This document shows, in pieces, positions 16,834 through 26,681 of a stretch of DNA of 42,152 nt. Position 1 is the stretch's first letter, and each line of letters starts with the position of its first letter. A program made the translations under genes and the position numbers. The stretch lies in the NCBI GenBank assembly GCA_014360065.1, contig JACIYF010000007.1, positions 1 through 42,152 on the forward strand, read 5' to 3'. The notes below the pieces were generated by a model. That model made no database searches. It had not been told where the DNA came from and saw nothing but the letters and a program-made list of their open reading frames with translations. This DNA comes from Clostridia bacterium (lineage in GTDB: Bacteria > Bacillota > DSM-521 > Neomoorellales > JACIYF01).

Positions 16834-18984
16834 ATGGAAACTAAGGTTTTCCTGCGAAAGAGAATTGCCGGGCTATGGATATTGTTTTCGGCCATTCTTT
16901 TTGTTTTGCTATTTAGGGTGGGGTGGCTTCAATTTGTTGAAGGAGGTCGTTTACAGGAACGGGCCCAGAACATAAGTACGTGGAAAGTACCGGTCAAGGC
17001 CCGGCGCGGCATCATTTATGATGCCAAGATGAGAAAGCTTGCTTTGAGCGTAAGCTCTGATTCTGTTGGTGCTTTTCCAGCTGAAGTAAAAAAGTCGGGC
17101 AAAGCTACTGAAATTGCTCAGCAGCTAGCTGGTATTCTCAAGATGCCCACAGAGGAAGTGCTGAGTAAGATTACCTCCAACCAGGCTTTTGTATATGTCA
17201 AGCGCCAACTTACCGATTTCCAAGCTGGCAACCGAATCAAGACCTTAAAACTTCCCGGCATAAAGGTATACGAGGAGAGCAAGCGGTTTTATCCCTATGG
17301 CACGCTGGCTGCTCAAGTTCTCGGTATAGTCGGGATAGATAACATTGGGTTGGGAGGGTTGGAAGCTTATTATGATCGGTTCTTGCAGGGCGTGGACGGG
17401 AGCATTATGGCTCGGTTCGATGCTTTTGGGCATGAGATCCCGGGAACCAGGGAATCGTTTGTTCCCCCCAAAGATGGGAACTCTTTGGTTTTGACCATAG
17501 ATCAGAATATACAGTTTTTTGCCGAGCGGGAACTGGATAAGCTGATGCAGAGTGCGCGGCGTCCCAAGCGGGCAGCCATTGTAGTTATGCGACCTCAAAC
17601 CGGCGAGATTCTAGCTATGGCTAGCCGCCCCGCATTTGATCCTAATGATTATAATGCCTATCCCGAGGAGAACCGGCGCAACCTAGCTACCTCCCTAAAC
17701 TACGAGCCTGGTTCTACTTTTAAAATTGTAACGGCTGCAGCAGCAATGGAGGAGGGTGTAGTTAAGCCGGGAGAGCGGTTTTATGATCCTGGCTATATCC
17801 GGGTTGGTTCGGATATGATCAAATGTTGGTTATACCCTGATAGCCATGGGAGCCAGACCTTCGAAGAGGCGGTGCAAAACTCGTGCAACCCGGTGTTTGT
17901 AACCTTGGGCCTGCGTTTGGAAGAGAAACAGCAAGGCCTTCTTTATAAGTATATTCAAGCCTTTGGTTTCGGTCGATCAACCAGGGTAGATTTTCCTGGG
18001 GAAGAGTATGGGATTCTGATACCGGCCGATAAGATCAAGGATATTAATATTGCTACTATTTCCATAGGCCAGGGCATAGCTGTAACTCCTTTGCAGCTGC
18101 TCAGTGCAGCTTGCACAGTAGCCAACGGTGGAATAATGGTCCGGCCGCACCTGGTAAAGGAAATCCGAGATCCATCGGGAAAAGTGATTCAAAGTTTTAA
18201 TCCTGAACCGGTTGGCCAAATTATATCTTCCCAAACAGCCAAAGAATTATGTCTAGATCTGGAAAGGGTTGTCAGTAACGGTACTGGCCGCAATGCTTAC
18301 ATTGAAGGTTACCGGGTTGCTGGCAAGACCGGTACGGCGCAGAAGGCTGGACCTCACGGCTACCAAGAAGGTAAGTACATAGCCTCATTTTTAGGTTTTG
18401 CTCCCGCTAATGATCCGCAGGTGGCTGCCATAGTTATAGTAGACGAGCCCCAAGGTTACCCCTATTTTGGAGGAACGGTAGCTGCCCCGATTTTTCGAGC
18501 GGTGGTGGAGGATACCCTCAAATACTTACAGGTTCCAAAGCAGGTGCCGACTTTGCCGCAAGACCAGCCTGCCAGTGGGAATGTCAACCTAATTCCACAT
18601 TTTGCTATACCGCCAGTAATAGGACTTAACAAAGAGCAAGCCGAAATAGCTATAAGGGCGGCGGGCATGCTCCCCAAGTTCACTGGCAAAGGGCAGGTCG
18701 TTGTCAGCCAGGCGCCAGAAGGGTTAAAGAGGAAACCTTTGGGTACTCAGGTCATCCTGTCTTTGGGCGAAGGTAGTCCTGGTGCTTGGGTTATGGTGCC
18801 TGATGTTACCGGATATCGTTTGCGAGAAGCAGCGGAAATAATGGAAGCTATGGGCTTGCGTATGGTTTCAACCGGAGATGGGGTTGCCCAAAAGATAAGC
18901 CCTGAACCAGGAAGCCGAGTACCTGTTGGGAGCAGTATCCAGGTAGGGTTTGGCCCTCAGTCGAAGCAACTAAAAGAGCCTTAA
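16834..18984 (+). CDS. spoVD: Class B penicillin-binding protein, SpoVD/PBP2B type, with PASTA domains
   Basis: This transpeptidase cross-links peptidoglycan at the septum or in the spore cortex. The 716-residue protein has an N-terminal membrane anchor (about 11-30), a dimerisation domain (about 50-210) and a transpeptidase domain with the catalytic serine in GSTFK (S294), SCN (350-352) and KTGT (498-501). Two C-terminal PASTA segments follow (about 590-650 and 655-710). The start is ATG 16834 behind GGAGG. In Clostridia this position is often held by a single PBP annotated as SpoVD; here it may serve both vegetative division and sporulation, since no second class B PBP is adjacent. The symbol is given on that basis and could equally be pbpB. 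Confidence 0.88.
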   Translation: METKVFLRKRIAGLWILFSAILFVLLFRVGWLQFVEGGRLQERAQNISTWKVPVKARRGIIYDAKMRKLALSVSSDSVGAFPAEVKKSGKATEIAQQLAGILKMPTEEVLSKITSNQAFVYVKRQLTDFQAGNRIKTLKLPGIKVYEESKRFYPYGTLAAQVLGIVGIDNIGLGGLEAYYDRFLQGVDGSIMARFDAFGHEIPGTRESFVPPKDGNSLVLTIDQNIQFFAERELDKLMQSARRPKRAAIVVMRPQTGEILAMASRPAFDPNDYNAYPEENRRNLATSLNYEPGSTFKIVTAAAAMEEGVVKPGERFYDPGYIRVGSDMIKCWLYPDSHGSQTFEEAVQNSCNPVFVTLGLRLEEKQQGLLYKYIQAFGFGRSTRVDFPGEEYGILIPADKIKDINIATISIGQGIAVTPLQLLSAACTVANGGIMVRPHLVKEIRDPSGKVIQSFNPEPVGQIISSQTAKELCLDLERVVSNGTGRNAYIEGYRVAGKTGTAQKAGPHGYQEGKYIASFLGFAPANDPQVAAIVIVDEPQGYPYFGGTVAAPIFRAVVEDTLKYLQVPKQVPTLPQDQPASGNVNLIPHFAIPPVIGLNKEQAEIAIRAAGMLPKFTGKGQVVVSQAPEGLKRKPLGTQVILSLGEGSPGAWVMVPDVTGYRLREAAEIMEAMGLRMVSTGDGVAQKISPEPGSRVPVGSSIQVGFGPQSKQLKEP

Positions 18985-19152
18985 CAAGTCGGGGAGTTTA
19001 ATTGAAGTAGTATCCTAGCAGCTGGACCTTCAGCATGGATAATTGGAAGGTACTAATTTTTAGGAGGAGTTCTCAGATCTTGCCAGGATGGTTATAAATA
19101 GTGATAGACAAGTAAGCTGGCATATGGTGAGCTCTAGGAGGCAAGTTGGTTG

Positions 19153-20646
19153 ATGGGTAAAGGCGCAAGGCTCAGCGAGGTTCTGGAAGGTGTCAAGATA
19201 ATCGAAAAGATCGGTGGCGCAGATCCGGTTGTAAATGGCATTGCTTACGATTCGCGCAAAGTCAAACCCGGGGATGTTTTCGTGTGTATTCAGGGGTATC
19301 GGACCGATGGCCACCGATACGCTGGCGAGGCCCTTCAACGTGGGGCCGTAGCTTTGGTCTTTGAAAAGGATCTGGAGGTTCCCCTGGGCATAGCAGGAGT
19401 GAAGGTGAAGGATAGCCGAACAACCTTGGGTCTGCTAGCTGCTAATTTCTATGGACACCCATCACATAGACTTCGGCTTATAGGGGTAACTGGAACTAAC
19501 GGGAAGACTACTACTACCCACCTGATTGAGCGGATTATGCAAAAAGCTGGTTTAAGAGCGGGTCTGATTGGTACTATTGCCAACCGCATCGGCGATCGAC
19601 ATCTGGCTGCGATCCACACTACCCCCGAATCGGCCGATCTTCAGGAATTGCTGGCCTTGATGGTTGAAAATGGAGCAAAATATGCGGTAATGGAAGTGTC
19701 TTCCCACGCGCTTCAACTTAACCGGGTTGCTGGCTGCTATTTTTCTGGTGCCGTTTTTACTAACCTTACTCAAGACCATCTGGACTTTCACTCCGACATG
19801 CAGGAATATGCTAAGGCCAAGTCATTGTTGTTTTCTAGTTTATATCCTGCTATTGGAGTTTTGCCGTACGCTATCATCAATGCTGATGATCCCTGGGGCC
19901 ATTTCATGCACGATCATTGCCGGGTTCCGGTGTGGAAATATGGGATTAAAACCCAATCGGCTGATTTTTGGGCAGGCGAAGTCTCTCTTTCGTCTCAGGG
20001 GACTACGTTTCTTGCCCATGGTCCTTGGGGTCAGGTTGAAGTTCATCTGCAGCTGCCTGGTTGGTTCAACGTATACAATGCTTTAGCGGCTATGGCGGTA
20101 GGCTACCTGGAGCAGCTTGACCTGGGTGTGACGGTGGCAGCTTTGGAAAGTTTGCCCGGGGTACCTGGACGATTCGAAAGAGTGGATTGTGGCCAAGATT
20201 TCACTGTCATCGTTGATTATGCCCACTCTCCCGACAGCCTGAAGAAAGCATTGCAGACAGCGCGGCAAATTACTTCAGGCCAGCTGATCTGTGTTTTCGG
20301 CTGCGGAGGCGATCGGGACCGGGGAAAGCGCCCTTTGATGGGTGAGGTAGCCGGCAAGTATGCCGATCAAGTAATAGTTACCTCGGACAATCCCCGTAGC
20401 GAAAATCCGATAGCAATTATTGACGATATCCTCTCTGGACTGGCTCGATCCGGCGATACCAAGGTGAAAGTCCTCAAAGACCGACGGGAAGCCATACATG
20501 AAGCCTTGCGGGGTGCTCGGTCTGGGGACTTAGTGCTTATTGCCGGCAAAGGGCATGAGACCTACCAAATCATTGGAGATCAAGTACTACCGTTTGATGA
20601 TCGAGAAGTGGTACGGGAATTTTTTGGAAGGGGTAGCCAATATTGA
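19153..20646 (+). CDS. murE: UDP-MurNAc-L-Ala-D-Glu:meso-diaminopimelate ligase
   Basis: MurE adds the third residue of the stem peptide. The ATP-binding loop GTNGKTTTT starts near residue 114, MEVSSHALQLNRVAG and NLTQDHLDFH follow, and DNPRSENP near residue 412 is the signature for meso-diaminopimelate rather than lysine. This links the gene to the dapA/dapB set in the same window. The protein has 497 residues. ATG 19153 lies 10 nt after TAGGAGG; a TTG codon directly before it is in frame. The 168-nt gap after spoVD also holds an unused AGGAGG at 19063-19068. Its stop overlaps the murF start by 4 nt. Confidence 0.96.
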   Translation: MGKGARLSEVLEGVKIIEKIGGADPVVNGIAYDSRKVKPGDVFVCIQGYRTDGHRYAGEALQRGAVALVFEKDLEVPLGIAGVKVKDSRTTLGLLAANFYGHPSHRLRLIGVTGTNGKTTTTHLIERIMQKAGLRAGLIGTIANRIGDRHLAAIHTTPESADLQELLALMVENGAKYAVMEVSSHALQLNRVAGCYFSGAVFTNLTQDHLDFHSDMQEYAKAKSLLFSSLYPAIGVLPYAIINADDPWGHFMHDHCRVPVWKYGIKTQSADFWAGEVSLSSQGTTFLAHGPWGQVEVHLQLPGWFNVYNALAAMAVGYLEQLDLGVTVAALESLPGVPGRFERVDCGQDFTVIVDYAHSPDSLKKALQTARQITSGQLICVFGCGGDRDRGKRPLMGEVAGKYADQVIVTSDNPRSENPIAIIDDILSGLARSGDTKVKVLKDRREAIHEALRGARSGDLVLIAGKGHETYQIIGDQVLPFDDREVVREFFGRGSQY

Positions 20647-22028
20647 ATCTGACACTGGCGGAAATAGCTCAGGCTATAGGTGGTACTGGCATAAGGCCGG
20701 ACCTATCCAGCTTGGTGGCCAAAGGGGTCAGCATTGATAGTCGAACAGTCCGGTCCAACCAATTGTTTTTCGCATTACCAGGCAAAAACACCGATGGACA
20801 CCTCTATGTAGCGGCAGCCTTAAGGGCAGGCGCCTGTGCTGCTGTCATCTCCAACCCAGAAAGCAGGTCTGGGCTAACTAGCGAGGAAAAGGCCCGCACC
20901 ATCTTAGTTCCCAATACTTTAATTGCACTACAGGCATTAGCTCATTCAGTTCGGCAAAGGTTTAATGGGCCGGTAATAGCAGTCACTGGCAGCACCGGCA
21001 AGACTAGCACCAAAGATATCCTAGCCTCAGTTCTAAGATTTAAATGGAAAGTGCTAGCGTCGGTAGGAAGTTTCAATAATGAGATTGGGTTGCCACTAAC
21101 TCTGCTGGGCTTGGAAGCCAATCATTCAGCCGTGGTTTTGGAAATGGCGATGCGTGGCCGCGGGCAAATTAAAGAGCTTTGCCGGATTGCCCGGCCGACT
21201 GTTGGCTTGATAACCAATATTGGTATGGCGCACATGGAACTTTTGGGCAGTCAGGAAGCCATAGCTTTGGCCAAGGGTGAACTCTTGGAGGGAACCGATG
21301 CTGGAGGTTTTGTTGTCCTAAATGGTGACGACAAGTGGTGTCGCCGCATAGCCAAACTCTATCCTGGCCGGATCATGTGGTACGGGATAGGTAGCCCAGT
21401 CGATATCAGGGGAAAAGTGATAGATTCTGAGATCCACGGGAGCCGAGTTGAGGTGTTGACTCCCAGTTGGGAGCGAGAGTTTTGGATAGGAGCACCTGGT
21501 CTTCACAACGTATATAATGCTTTGGCAGCTATAGCCGTAGCTTGGGGGCTTGGCTTTGAACCCGAAACAATCGAGCCAGGCTTGGAAAGCATTGCTTTGC
21601 CACCCATGCGACTACAAAGGTTGACTGGCGCCAGCGGGGCCCAGGTAATCAATGACGCATACAACGCCAATCCAGATTCTGTCAAAGCAGCTTTGCAATT
21701 CTTGGCTACAATTCCTGGAGACTTTCGAATTGCAGTGTTGGGAGATATGCTGGAATTAGGAGTGCGAGAGGAGGAGGCACACCGTGCCTGTGGAAGGTAT
21801 GCTTGGGAGGTGGGGGTTAATGTCCTGGTCACCATCGGGGAGCGAGCCCGTTGGATCGCCGATGAGGCAATAAAGGTAGGAATGAAGCCCGAAAAGGTGT
21901 TTTGGGCGGCAACTTGGCAGGAGGCTAGAAATTTCCTGCAGCAATTCAACCGCCCAAAAGCTATAATCCTGGTTAAGGCTTCTCGAGCTATGCAGCTTGA
22001 GAAGCTGGTTGACAGTTTGGTCCAATAG
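20643..22028 (+). CDS. murF: UDP-MurNAc-tripeptide:D-alanyl-D-alanine ligase
   Basis: MurF attaches the D-Ala-D-Ala dipeptide to complete the UDP-MurNAc-pentapeptide. The 461-residue protein has AITVTGS-type P-loop sequence (VTGSTGKTSTKD near residue 114), the family motif LEMAMRGRGQIKELCRIARP, GLITNIGMAHMELLGS and NDAYNANPDSVKAAL in the C-terminal part. It starts with TTG 20643 overlapping the murE TGA, so the two are probably translationally coupled; AAGGGG lies just upstream. mraY starts 24 nt after its stop. Confidence 0.95.
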   Translation: MNLTLAEIAQAIGGTGIRPDLSSLVAKGVSIDSRTVRSNQLFFALPGKNTDGHLYVAAALRAGACAAVISNPESRSGLTSEEKARTILVPNTLIALQALAHSVRQRFNGPVIAVTGSTGKTSTKDILASVLRFKWKVLASVGSFNNEIGLPLTLLGLEANHSAVVLEMAMRGRGQIKELCRIARPTVGLITNIGMAHMELLGSQEAIALAKGELLEGTDAGGFVVLNGDDKWCRRIAKLYPGRIMWYGIGSPVDIRGKVIDSEIHGSRVEVLTPSWEREFWIGAPGLHNVYNALAAIAVAWGLGFEPETIEPGLESIALPPMRLQRLTGASGAQVINDAYNANPDSVKAALQFLATIPGDFRIAVLGDMLELGVREEEAHRACGRYAWEVGVNVLVTIGERARWIADEAIKVGMKPEKVFWAATWQEARNFLQQFNRPKAIILVKASRAMQLEKLVDSLVQ

Positions 22029-22051
22029 TTAGCGAATGGAGAGTCTCGTTT

Positions 22052-23023
22052 ATGGGTCCGGACCAGCTCAAGCCTTTAGTAATCAGCTTCCTTATAACTG
22101 CGGCATTGGGTCCTGTTCTTATTCCGTTTTTGCGGAAGCTTAAAATCAGACAGAGCGTGCGCGACGATGGGCCGAGGACCCATTTGGCCAAGAGCGGTAC
22201 GCCAACTATGGGCGGTCTGCTATTTTTGGTGGGGAGTAGTATTGGCATATTTGCTGCAGCTCAATATGCTGCTGCCCTTTATGTAGGACTTTTAGGCTTC
22301 CTTGGTTATGGCTTAATTGGATTAATGGATGATTATATCAAGGTTGTCCGCCGGCAACCATTGGGGTTAAAAGCGCGGTATAAACTGGGGGCACAAGTAT
22401 TATTGGGTGCATTACTTGGTCTTTTGGTAGCCGGAAACCTGGGGCGGGGCACTGAAATCATCTTTCCAGGGACAGCTTACGAATGGAAGTTAGGCTGGTG
22501 GTACCTTCCTTTTGCAGTATTAGTTCTTTCGGGGACTACCAATGCTGTCAATCTCTCCGACGGTTTAGATGGATTAGCTGCAGGTCTGATGGTCATAGCC
22601 ATGGTCGGTTTGGCGGTAGTGGTAGGAGGTTCGGGAAATTGGGAATGGGCCATGTTTGCCATCGCCATAGCGGGTGGTTGTATTGGATTCTTGGTCTACA
22701 ATTATTACCCTGCCAAAGTGTTTATGGGCGATACCGGCTCGCTGGCTCTGGGGGGAGCGCTGGGGACCATGGCCTTAGCTACCAAGACCGAGCTGCTTCT
22801 GCCGCTTTTAGGCGGCGTATTTGTCATTGAAGCTCTATCGGTAATCATTCAGGTGATAGCCTTTCAAGTCTGGGGAAAAAGGGTCTTCCGGATGAGTCCG
22901 TTGCATCACCATTTTGAGCTGCTAGGCTGGCCAGAGAGAAAGGTAGTTCACTTGTTTTGGTGCACGGCCATAGTCTTTGCTGTTGTAAGCATAATGGTGA
23001 TGCGGGGCACGACTCCCACCTAA
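22052..23023 (+). CDS. mraY: Phospho-N-acetylmuramoyl-pentapeptide transferase
   Basis: MraY moves phospho-MurNAc-pentapeptide to undecaprenyl phosphate, forming lipid I at the inner face of the membrane. The 323-residue polytopic protein has around ten hydrophobic helices and the invariant motifs GTPTMGGLLFLVG, LMDDYIKVVRRQPLGLKARY, NAVNLSDGLDGLAAG, FMGDTGSLALGG and MSPLHHHFELLGW. These include the DD pair, the catalytic-site aspartates and the HHH loop. The start is ATG 22052. It lies between murF and murD as in most dcw clusters. Confidence 0.96.
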   Translation: MGPDQLKPLVISFLITAALGPVLIPFLRKLKIRQSVRDDGPRTHLAKSGTPTMGGLLFLVGSSIGIFAAAQYAAALYVGLLGFLGYGLIGLMDDYIKVVRRQPLGLKARYKLGAQVLLGALLGLLVAGNLGRGTEIIFPGTAYEWKLGWWYLPFAVLVLSGTTNAVNLSDGLDGLAAGLMVIAMVGLAVVVGGSGNWEWAMFAIAIAGGCIGFLVYNYYPAKVFMGDTGSLALGGALGTMALATKTELLLPLLGGVFVIEALSVIIQVIAFQVWGKRVFRMSPLHHHFELLGWPERKVVHLFWCTAIVFAVVSIMVMRGTTPT

Positions 23024-23060
23024 TCTTGGTGCTTTCTTTATGGTTAGGAGAGATCAATAG

Positions 23061-24470
23061 ATGCTAGTAGCACCCAAAACTAAGGTACTAGTAGTTGGTT
23101 TAGGTAAGAGTGGTCTAGCGGCAGCCCACTTGCTAAGGGAACTAGGTGCTGACTTGACGGTAACCGACAGCCAGGGGGCGAGCGTGCTTGGCGACAAGCC
23201 GGCCTGGCTCAAAGCAGTTAACTTCATTCCTCAGCACAGCCTTCAGGACCAAATTGATAGTTTTCAGTTGGTAGTGGTTAGCCCTGGAGTTCCGTTAACC
23301 CTTCCATTTCTGACTAAAGCAAAGAAGCTTGGCATTCCCATATGGAGCGAACTCGAGCTAGGTTTTCGGTACCTGAAAGGCAAGGTGGTAGCGGTGACGG
23401 GTACTAACGGCAAAACTACTACCACCCATTTATTGGGCCAGCTGTTTCGTGATGCAGGTTATCCAGTGATTGTAGCTGGTAACGTAGGCGTTCCTCTGTC
23501 TACCCTATTAAGGAATGTGTCTGTGGGTGGGGTAACAGTGCTTGAGGCATCTAGTTTTCAACTTGAAGCCGTTGACCGGTTCCACTGCTGGATTGCGGTT
23601 ATTACCAATATAACTCCTGACCATTTAGATCGCCATGGTTCCTTACAAGAGTACGTACGTTGTAAGGCTAACATCCTGAGAAATCAGAGCGAATCGGATT
23701 ATGCCGTTCTCAACTACGATGATGCTATCGTACGTGAGTTAAGGGATCGAACTCAGGGTACAGTTATCTATTTTAGCCGGCAAACGATACCCCCTGCTCC
23801 ATCTGTGTATATCGAACAGGGTTGGGCCCAGGTTAACTTTGGTGGCGAAAGCTACTCAGTCGTTTCAACCTCCTCTTTCTCGCTGCGGGGCAGCCACAAC
23901 GTTGAAAACTGCTTGGCCGCCATTGCCGTTGGCGTGGCAGCAGGGATTGACCCGGCCATTATTGCCCATACTCTGGCAACTTTTCCGGGAGTGGCCCACC
24001 GATTGGAAACAGTTGATAACCTTGGAGGGATCGAGTTTATAAACGATTCCAAGGGAACCAACCCTGATGCTGCTATCAAGGCTTTGCAGTCGTTTGAGCG
24101 CCCTATCATATGGATTGGAGGGGGGAGGAACAAGGGGAGTAGCTTTGAGTTGCTAGCGAAGGAAGTGCAGAAACGGGCGCGTTACGCAATAGTACTTGGA
24201 GAATCCGCTCATGAAATCATCGAGGCCTTAGATGCTGTGGGCTACCGTCAGTATATATCAGTTTCTGGTCTGGAGGAGGCAGTCTATCAGGCTTACCAGC
24301 TAGCTCAACCGGGTGACGTGGTCCTATTATCCCCTGCCTGTGCCAGTTGGGATATGTTTCGCAGCTATGAGGAAAGGGGAGATAAATTTAAGGAATTGGT
24401 ATCAAACTTGCGGGAGGGCAAACAGTGCCGCAAAAAAGAAGGGGCAATATCGACCTCGGCCTCTTATTGA
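23061..24470 (+). CDS. murD: UDP-MurNAc-L-alanine:D-glutamate ligase
   Basis: MurD adds D-glutamate to UDP-MurNAc-L-alanine. The N-terminal domain has VLVVGLGKSGLAAAHLL, the P-loop GTNGKTTTTHLL starts at residue 114, EASSFQLE and NITPDHLDRH follow, and the C-terminal domain has FINDSKGTNPDAAIKAL and LLSPACASWDMF. At 469 residues it is slightly long: the last 15 or so (after NLREGKQC) are encoded over the start of ftsW, with which it shares 46 nt. That overlap implies coupled translation. It starts with ATG 23061 behind a purine-rich TAGGAGAG. Confidence 0.95.
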   Translation: MLVAPKTKVLVVGLGKSGLAAAHLLRELGADLTVTDSQGASVLGDKPAWLKAVNFIPQHSLQDQIDSFQLVVVSPGVPLTLPFLTKAKKLGIPIWSELELGFRYLKGKVVAVTGTNGKTTTTHLLGQLFRDAGYPVIVAGNVGVPLSTLLRNVSVGGVTVLEASSFQLEAVDRFHCWIAVITNITPDHLDRHGSLQEYVRCKANILRNQSESDYAVLNYDDAIVRELRDRTQGTVIYFSRQTIPPAPSVYIEQGWAQVNFGGESYSVVSTSSFSLRGSHNVENCLAAIAVGVAAGIDPAIIAHTLATFPGVAHRLETVDNLGGIEFINDSKGTNPDAAIKALQSFERPIIWIGGGRNKGSSFELLAKEVQKRARYAIVLGESAHEIIEALDAVGYRQYISVSGLEEAVYQAYQLAQPGDVVLLSPACASWDMFRSYEERGDKFKELVSNLREGKQCRKKEGAISTSASY

Positions 24471-25531
24471 CTGTCGGTGCTCTTTTAAGCATTGGTTTGG
24501 TCATGGTATTTAGTTCCAGTGCTTATAGTGCCAGGTGGGAATTCAACGACAGCTTTTATTATCTAAAACGACAGCTAGTTTGGGCGCTGATGGGACTGGT
24601 TGTGATGTTCTGGTTAGCCAACGTCAACTACTATCGCATCCAGCGCCTATCTATTCCCATACTTGCGATGACTATATTATTGTTGGTCCTAGTCCTGGTT
24701 CCGGGCGTGGGATTGTCAATCAAGGGTGCTAGCAGGTGGCTTGGCTTTGGCCCTCTACGGTTTCAGCCTTCAGAACTAGCCAAGCCAGCAATGGTAATTT
24801 TCTCTGCCTGGTATTTGACCAATTACCAAGAACAACTGCGGTCGTTTGTCAAGGGCATGGCTCCCTTTTTGCTTGTTCTAGGCTTAATCTGTGGTTTGGT
24901 TCTGGCCCAACCTGACTTGGGGACAGCAGTGGCGATTGCCGGCACCATGTATTTCATGTTGTTCCTAGCCGGGGCTAGGTCTGGGCACCTCACCCTTTTA
25001 GCTTTATTAGGAATTGCGGTGGGTATGGCAGCTATCATAACTGCACCATACCGCCTGGAGCGGCTTACAGCCTTTCTTAACCCTCATGCCGACCCCTCTG
25101 ACACTGGATGGCAGACTTTGCAATCACTCTTAGCCTTGGGTTCTGGCAGCTTTTTCGGCGCTGGACTTGGAGGAGGCATAGGGGTTGCCTTTTACGTTCC
25201 CGAGCGGCATACTGATTTTATATTTGCTATTCTGGGGGAGCAGCTGGGGTTCCTAGGGGCCATGTTGATTATAGGATTATTTGCGGTCCTGGCTTGGCGG
25301 GGCTTTCGGATCGCTATCAACGCCCCCAACCATTTTGCATCCCTGCTGGCTGCAGGGGTGACTACCATGGTGCTTCTCCAGGCTGTCATTAACATTGGAG
25401 TAGTTTCCGGCACCTTGCCGGTGACTGGTATCACCTTACCTTTTCTAAGCTATGGAGGTTCATCGTTGTTATTTACCTTAGCAGGGATGGGGATGCTCCT
25501 AAATATATCTCGTTTTGCAATTAAGCATTGA
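24425..25531 (+). CDS. ftsW: SEDS-family peptidoglycan glycosyltransferase (FtsW/SpoVE)
   Basis: FtsW/SpoVE polymerises lipid II together with a class B PBP, here most likely the spoVD product. The 368-residue protein has about ten membrane helices and the family sequences FSSSAYSA, SRWLGFGPLRFQPSELAKPA, QPDLGTAVAI, YVPERHTDFIFAILGEQLGF and LPFLSYGGSSLLF near the C terminus. GTG 24425 lies inside the end of murD (46-nt overlap). In B. subtilis the gene at this position is spoVE, a sporulation-specific paralogue; in Clostridia one protein often serves both tasks. The sequence does not tell these apart. Confidence 0.93.
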   Translation: MPQKRRGNIDLGLLLTVGALLSIGLVMVFSSSAYSARWEFNDSFYYLKRQLVWALMGLVVMFWLANVNYYRIQRLSIPILAMTILLLVLVLVPGVGLSIKGASRWLGFGPLRFQPSELAKPAMVIFSAWYLTNYQEQLRSFVKGMAPFLLVLGLICGLVLAQPDLGTAVAIAGTMYFMLFLAGARSGHLTLLALLGIAVGMAAIITAPYRLERLTAFLNPHADPSDTGWQTLQSLLALGSGSFFGAGLGGGIGVAFYVPERHTDFIFAILGEQLGFLGAMLIIGLFAVLAWRGFRIAINAPNHFASLLAAGVTTMVLLQAVINIGVVSGTLPVTGITLPFLSYGGSSLLFTLAGMGMLLNISRFAIKH

Positions 25532-25544
25532 GGAAGTGCGGAAC

Positions 25545-26681
25545 GTGAGGGTAATACTTGCCGGCGGCGGTACTGGCGGCCACATCTACCCAGCTATTGC
25601 CATTGCCAGAGGGTTGAAAAACCGTTTCCCGGAAATAAAGCTGCTGTTTATTGGCGGAGATCGGGGAATGGAGGCTAGCCTAGTCAGGCGAGAGGGTCTG
25701 TCGTTTAGGCCTATCACTGTTTCCGGCTTGGAACGGAGGCTTTCTTGGTCAACCCTGGTGGCTTTATCTCGTGTTCCCCGAGGGCTCTTTCAAGCCTGGG
25801 AGTTGATCCGGGGATTTCGCCCTAATATAGTGGTTGGGACGGGAGGATATGTTTGTGGCCCGGTGGGGTTGGCGGCCTTATTGGCGAGGGTGCCTCTGGT
25901 TTTGCACGAACAGAATGCTTTTCCGGGTCTTACCAACCGGATTCTCTCTCGTGGAGCTGCCCTGGTAATGTTGAGCTTCCCTGAGGCCCGACGGTTTTTG
26001 CCTGCCGGGATTCGTACTGAAGTTACAGGTCTACCGGTTCGACCGGAAATAATCGCGCGAAATCGAAACGAAGCCCGACAAAGGTTGGGGCTGAGAACCT
26101 CTGACCGTCTTACTTTGGTAGTAGGCGGAAGCCGAGGCGCAAAAACCCTCAATGAGGCTGCGATTGAATTAGTGCGGGCTTGGCAAAAGCGCCAGGATAG
26201 ACACCTCATTTTAATCGTTGGGAGCAAGGGATTTCTTCAGTTCAACCAACTATTGCGACAAAATAGAATAGATGTTACCAACTTAGGTAATATTAGGATT
26301 GAACCATTCATTCATGATATGGATATACCATTAGCTGCCGCTGACCTGGTGGTGGGTCGGGCGGGGGCATCATTTTTGGCGGAGGTTTTAGTACGGGGGG
26401 TGCCCGCCGTGCTGGTACCGTACCCTTATGCCACCAATAACCATCAGGAGTATAACGCTAAAGCCCTGGCTGCCCAGGGGGCAGCGGTGGTGATTCCCGA
26501 TAGACAGGTGACTGGGCAGCATTTATTGCAGGAAGTGGAAAACCTGCTCAACGACGAGTATAAGCTTGAGAAGATGCGCCAAACTTCGCTGAACTTGGGC
26601 AAGCCAGAAGCTTTGGACCAAATACTGGATTTAATTGTGGAGGTCGCAAGGAAAAATGATGTCAGCAAAAGTAGAAGCTGA
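25545..26681 (+). CDS. murG: UDP-GlcNAc:lipid I N-acetylglucosaminyltransferase
   Basis: MurG converts lipid I to lipid II at the cytoplasmic membrane face. The N terminus RVILAGGGTGGHIYPAIAIA is the glycine-rich loop. HEQNAFPGLTNR, VVGGSRGAKTLNEA and the UDP-GlcNAc site GRAGASFLAEVLVRGVPA with PYATNNHQEYNA are all present. The frame opens upstream inside ftsW, but GTG 25545 directly precedes the conserved start and has GAGGAAG upstream; this gives 378 residues. It overlaps murC by 26 nt. Confidence 0.94.
   Translation: MRVILAGGGTGGHIYPAIAIARGLKNRFPEIKLLFIGGDRGMEASLVRREGLSFRPITVSGLERRLSWSTLVALSRVPRGLFQAWELIRGFRPNIVVGTGGYVCGPVGLAALLARVPLVLHEQNAFPGLTNRILSRGAALVMLSFPEARRFLPAGIRTEVTGLPVRPEIIARNRNEARQRLGLRTSDRLTLVVGGSRGAKTLNEAAIELVRAWQKRQDRHLILIVGSKGFLQFNQLLRQNRIDVTNLGNIRIEPFIHDMDIPLAAADLVVGRAGASFLAEVLVRGVPAVLVPYPYATNNHQEYNAKALAAQGAAVVIPDRQVTGQHLLQEVENLLNDEYKLEKMRQTSLNLGKPEALDQILDLIVEVARKNDVSKSRS

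Noticed and set aside
19727-20086. 119-codon + strand frame inside murE
   Set aside because: It is wholly inside murE in another frame and has no motif or ribosome binding site.
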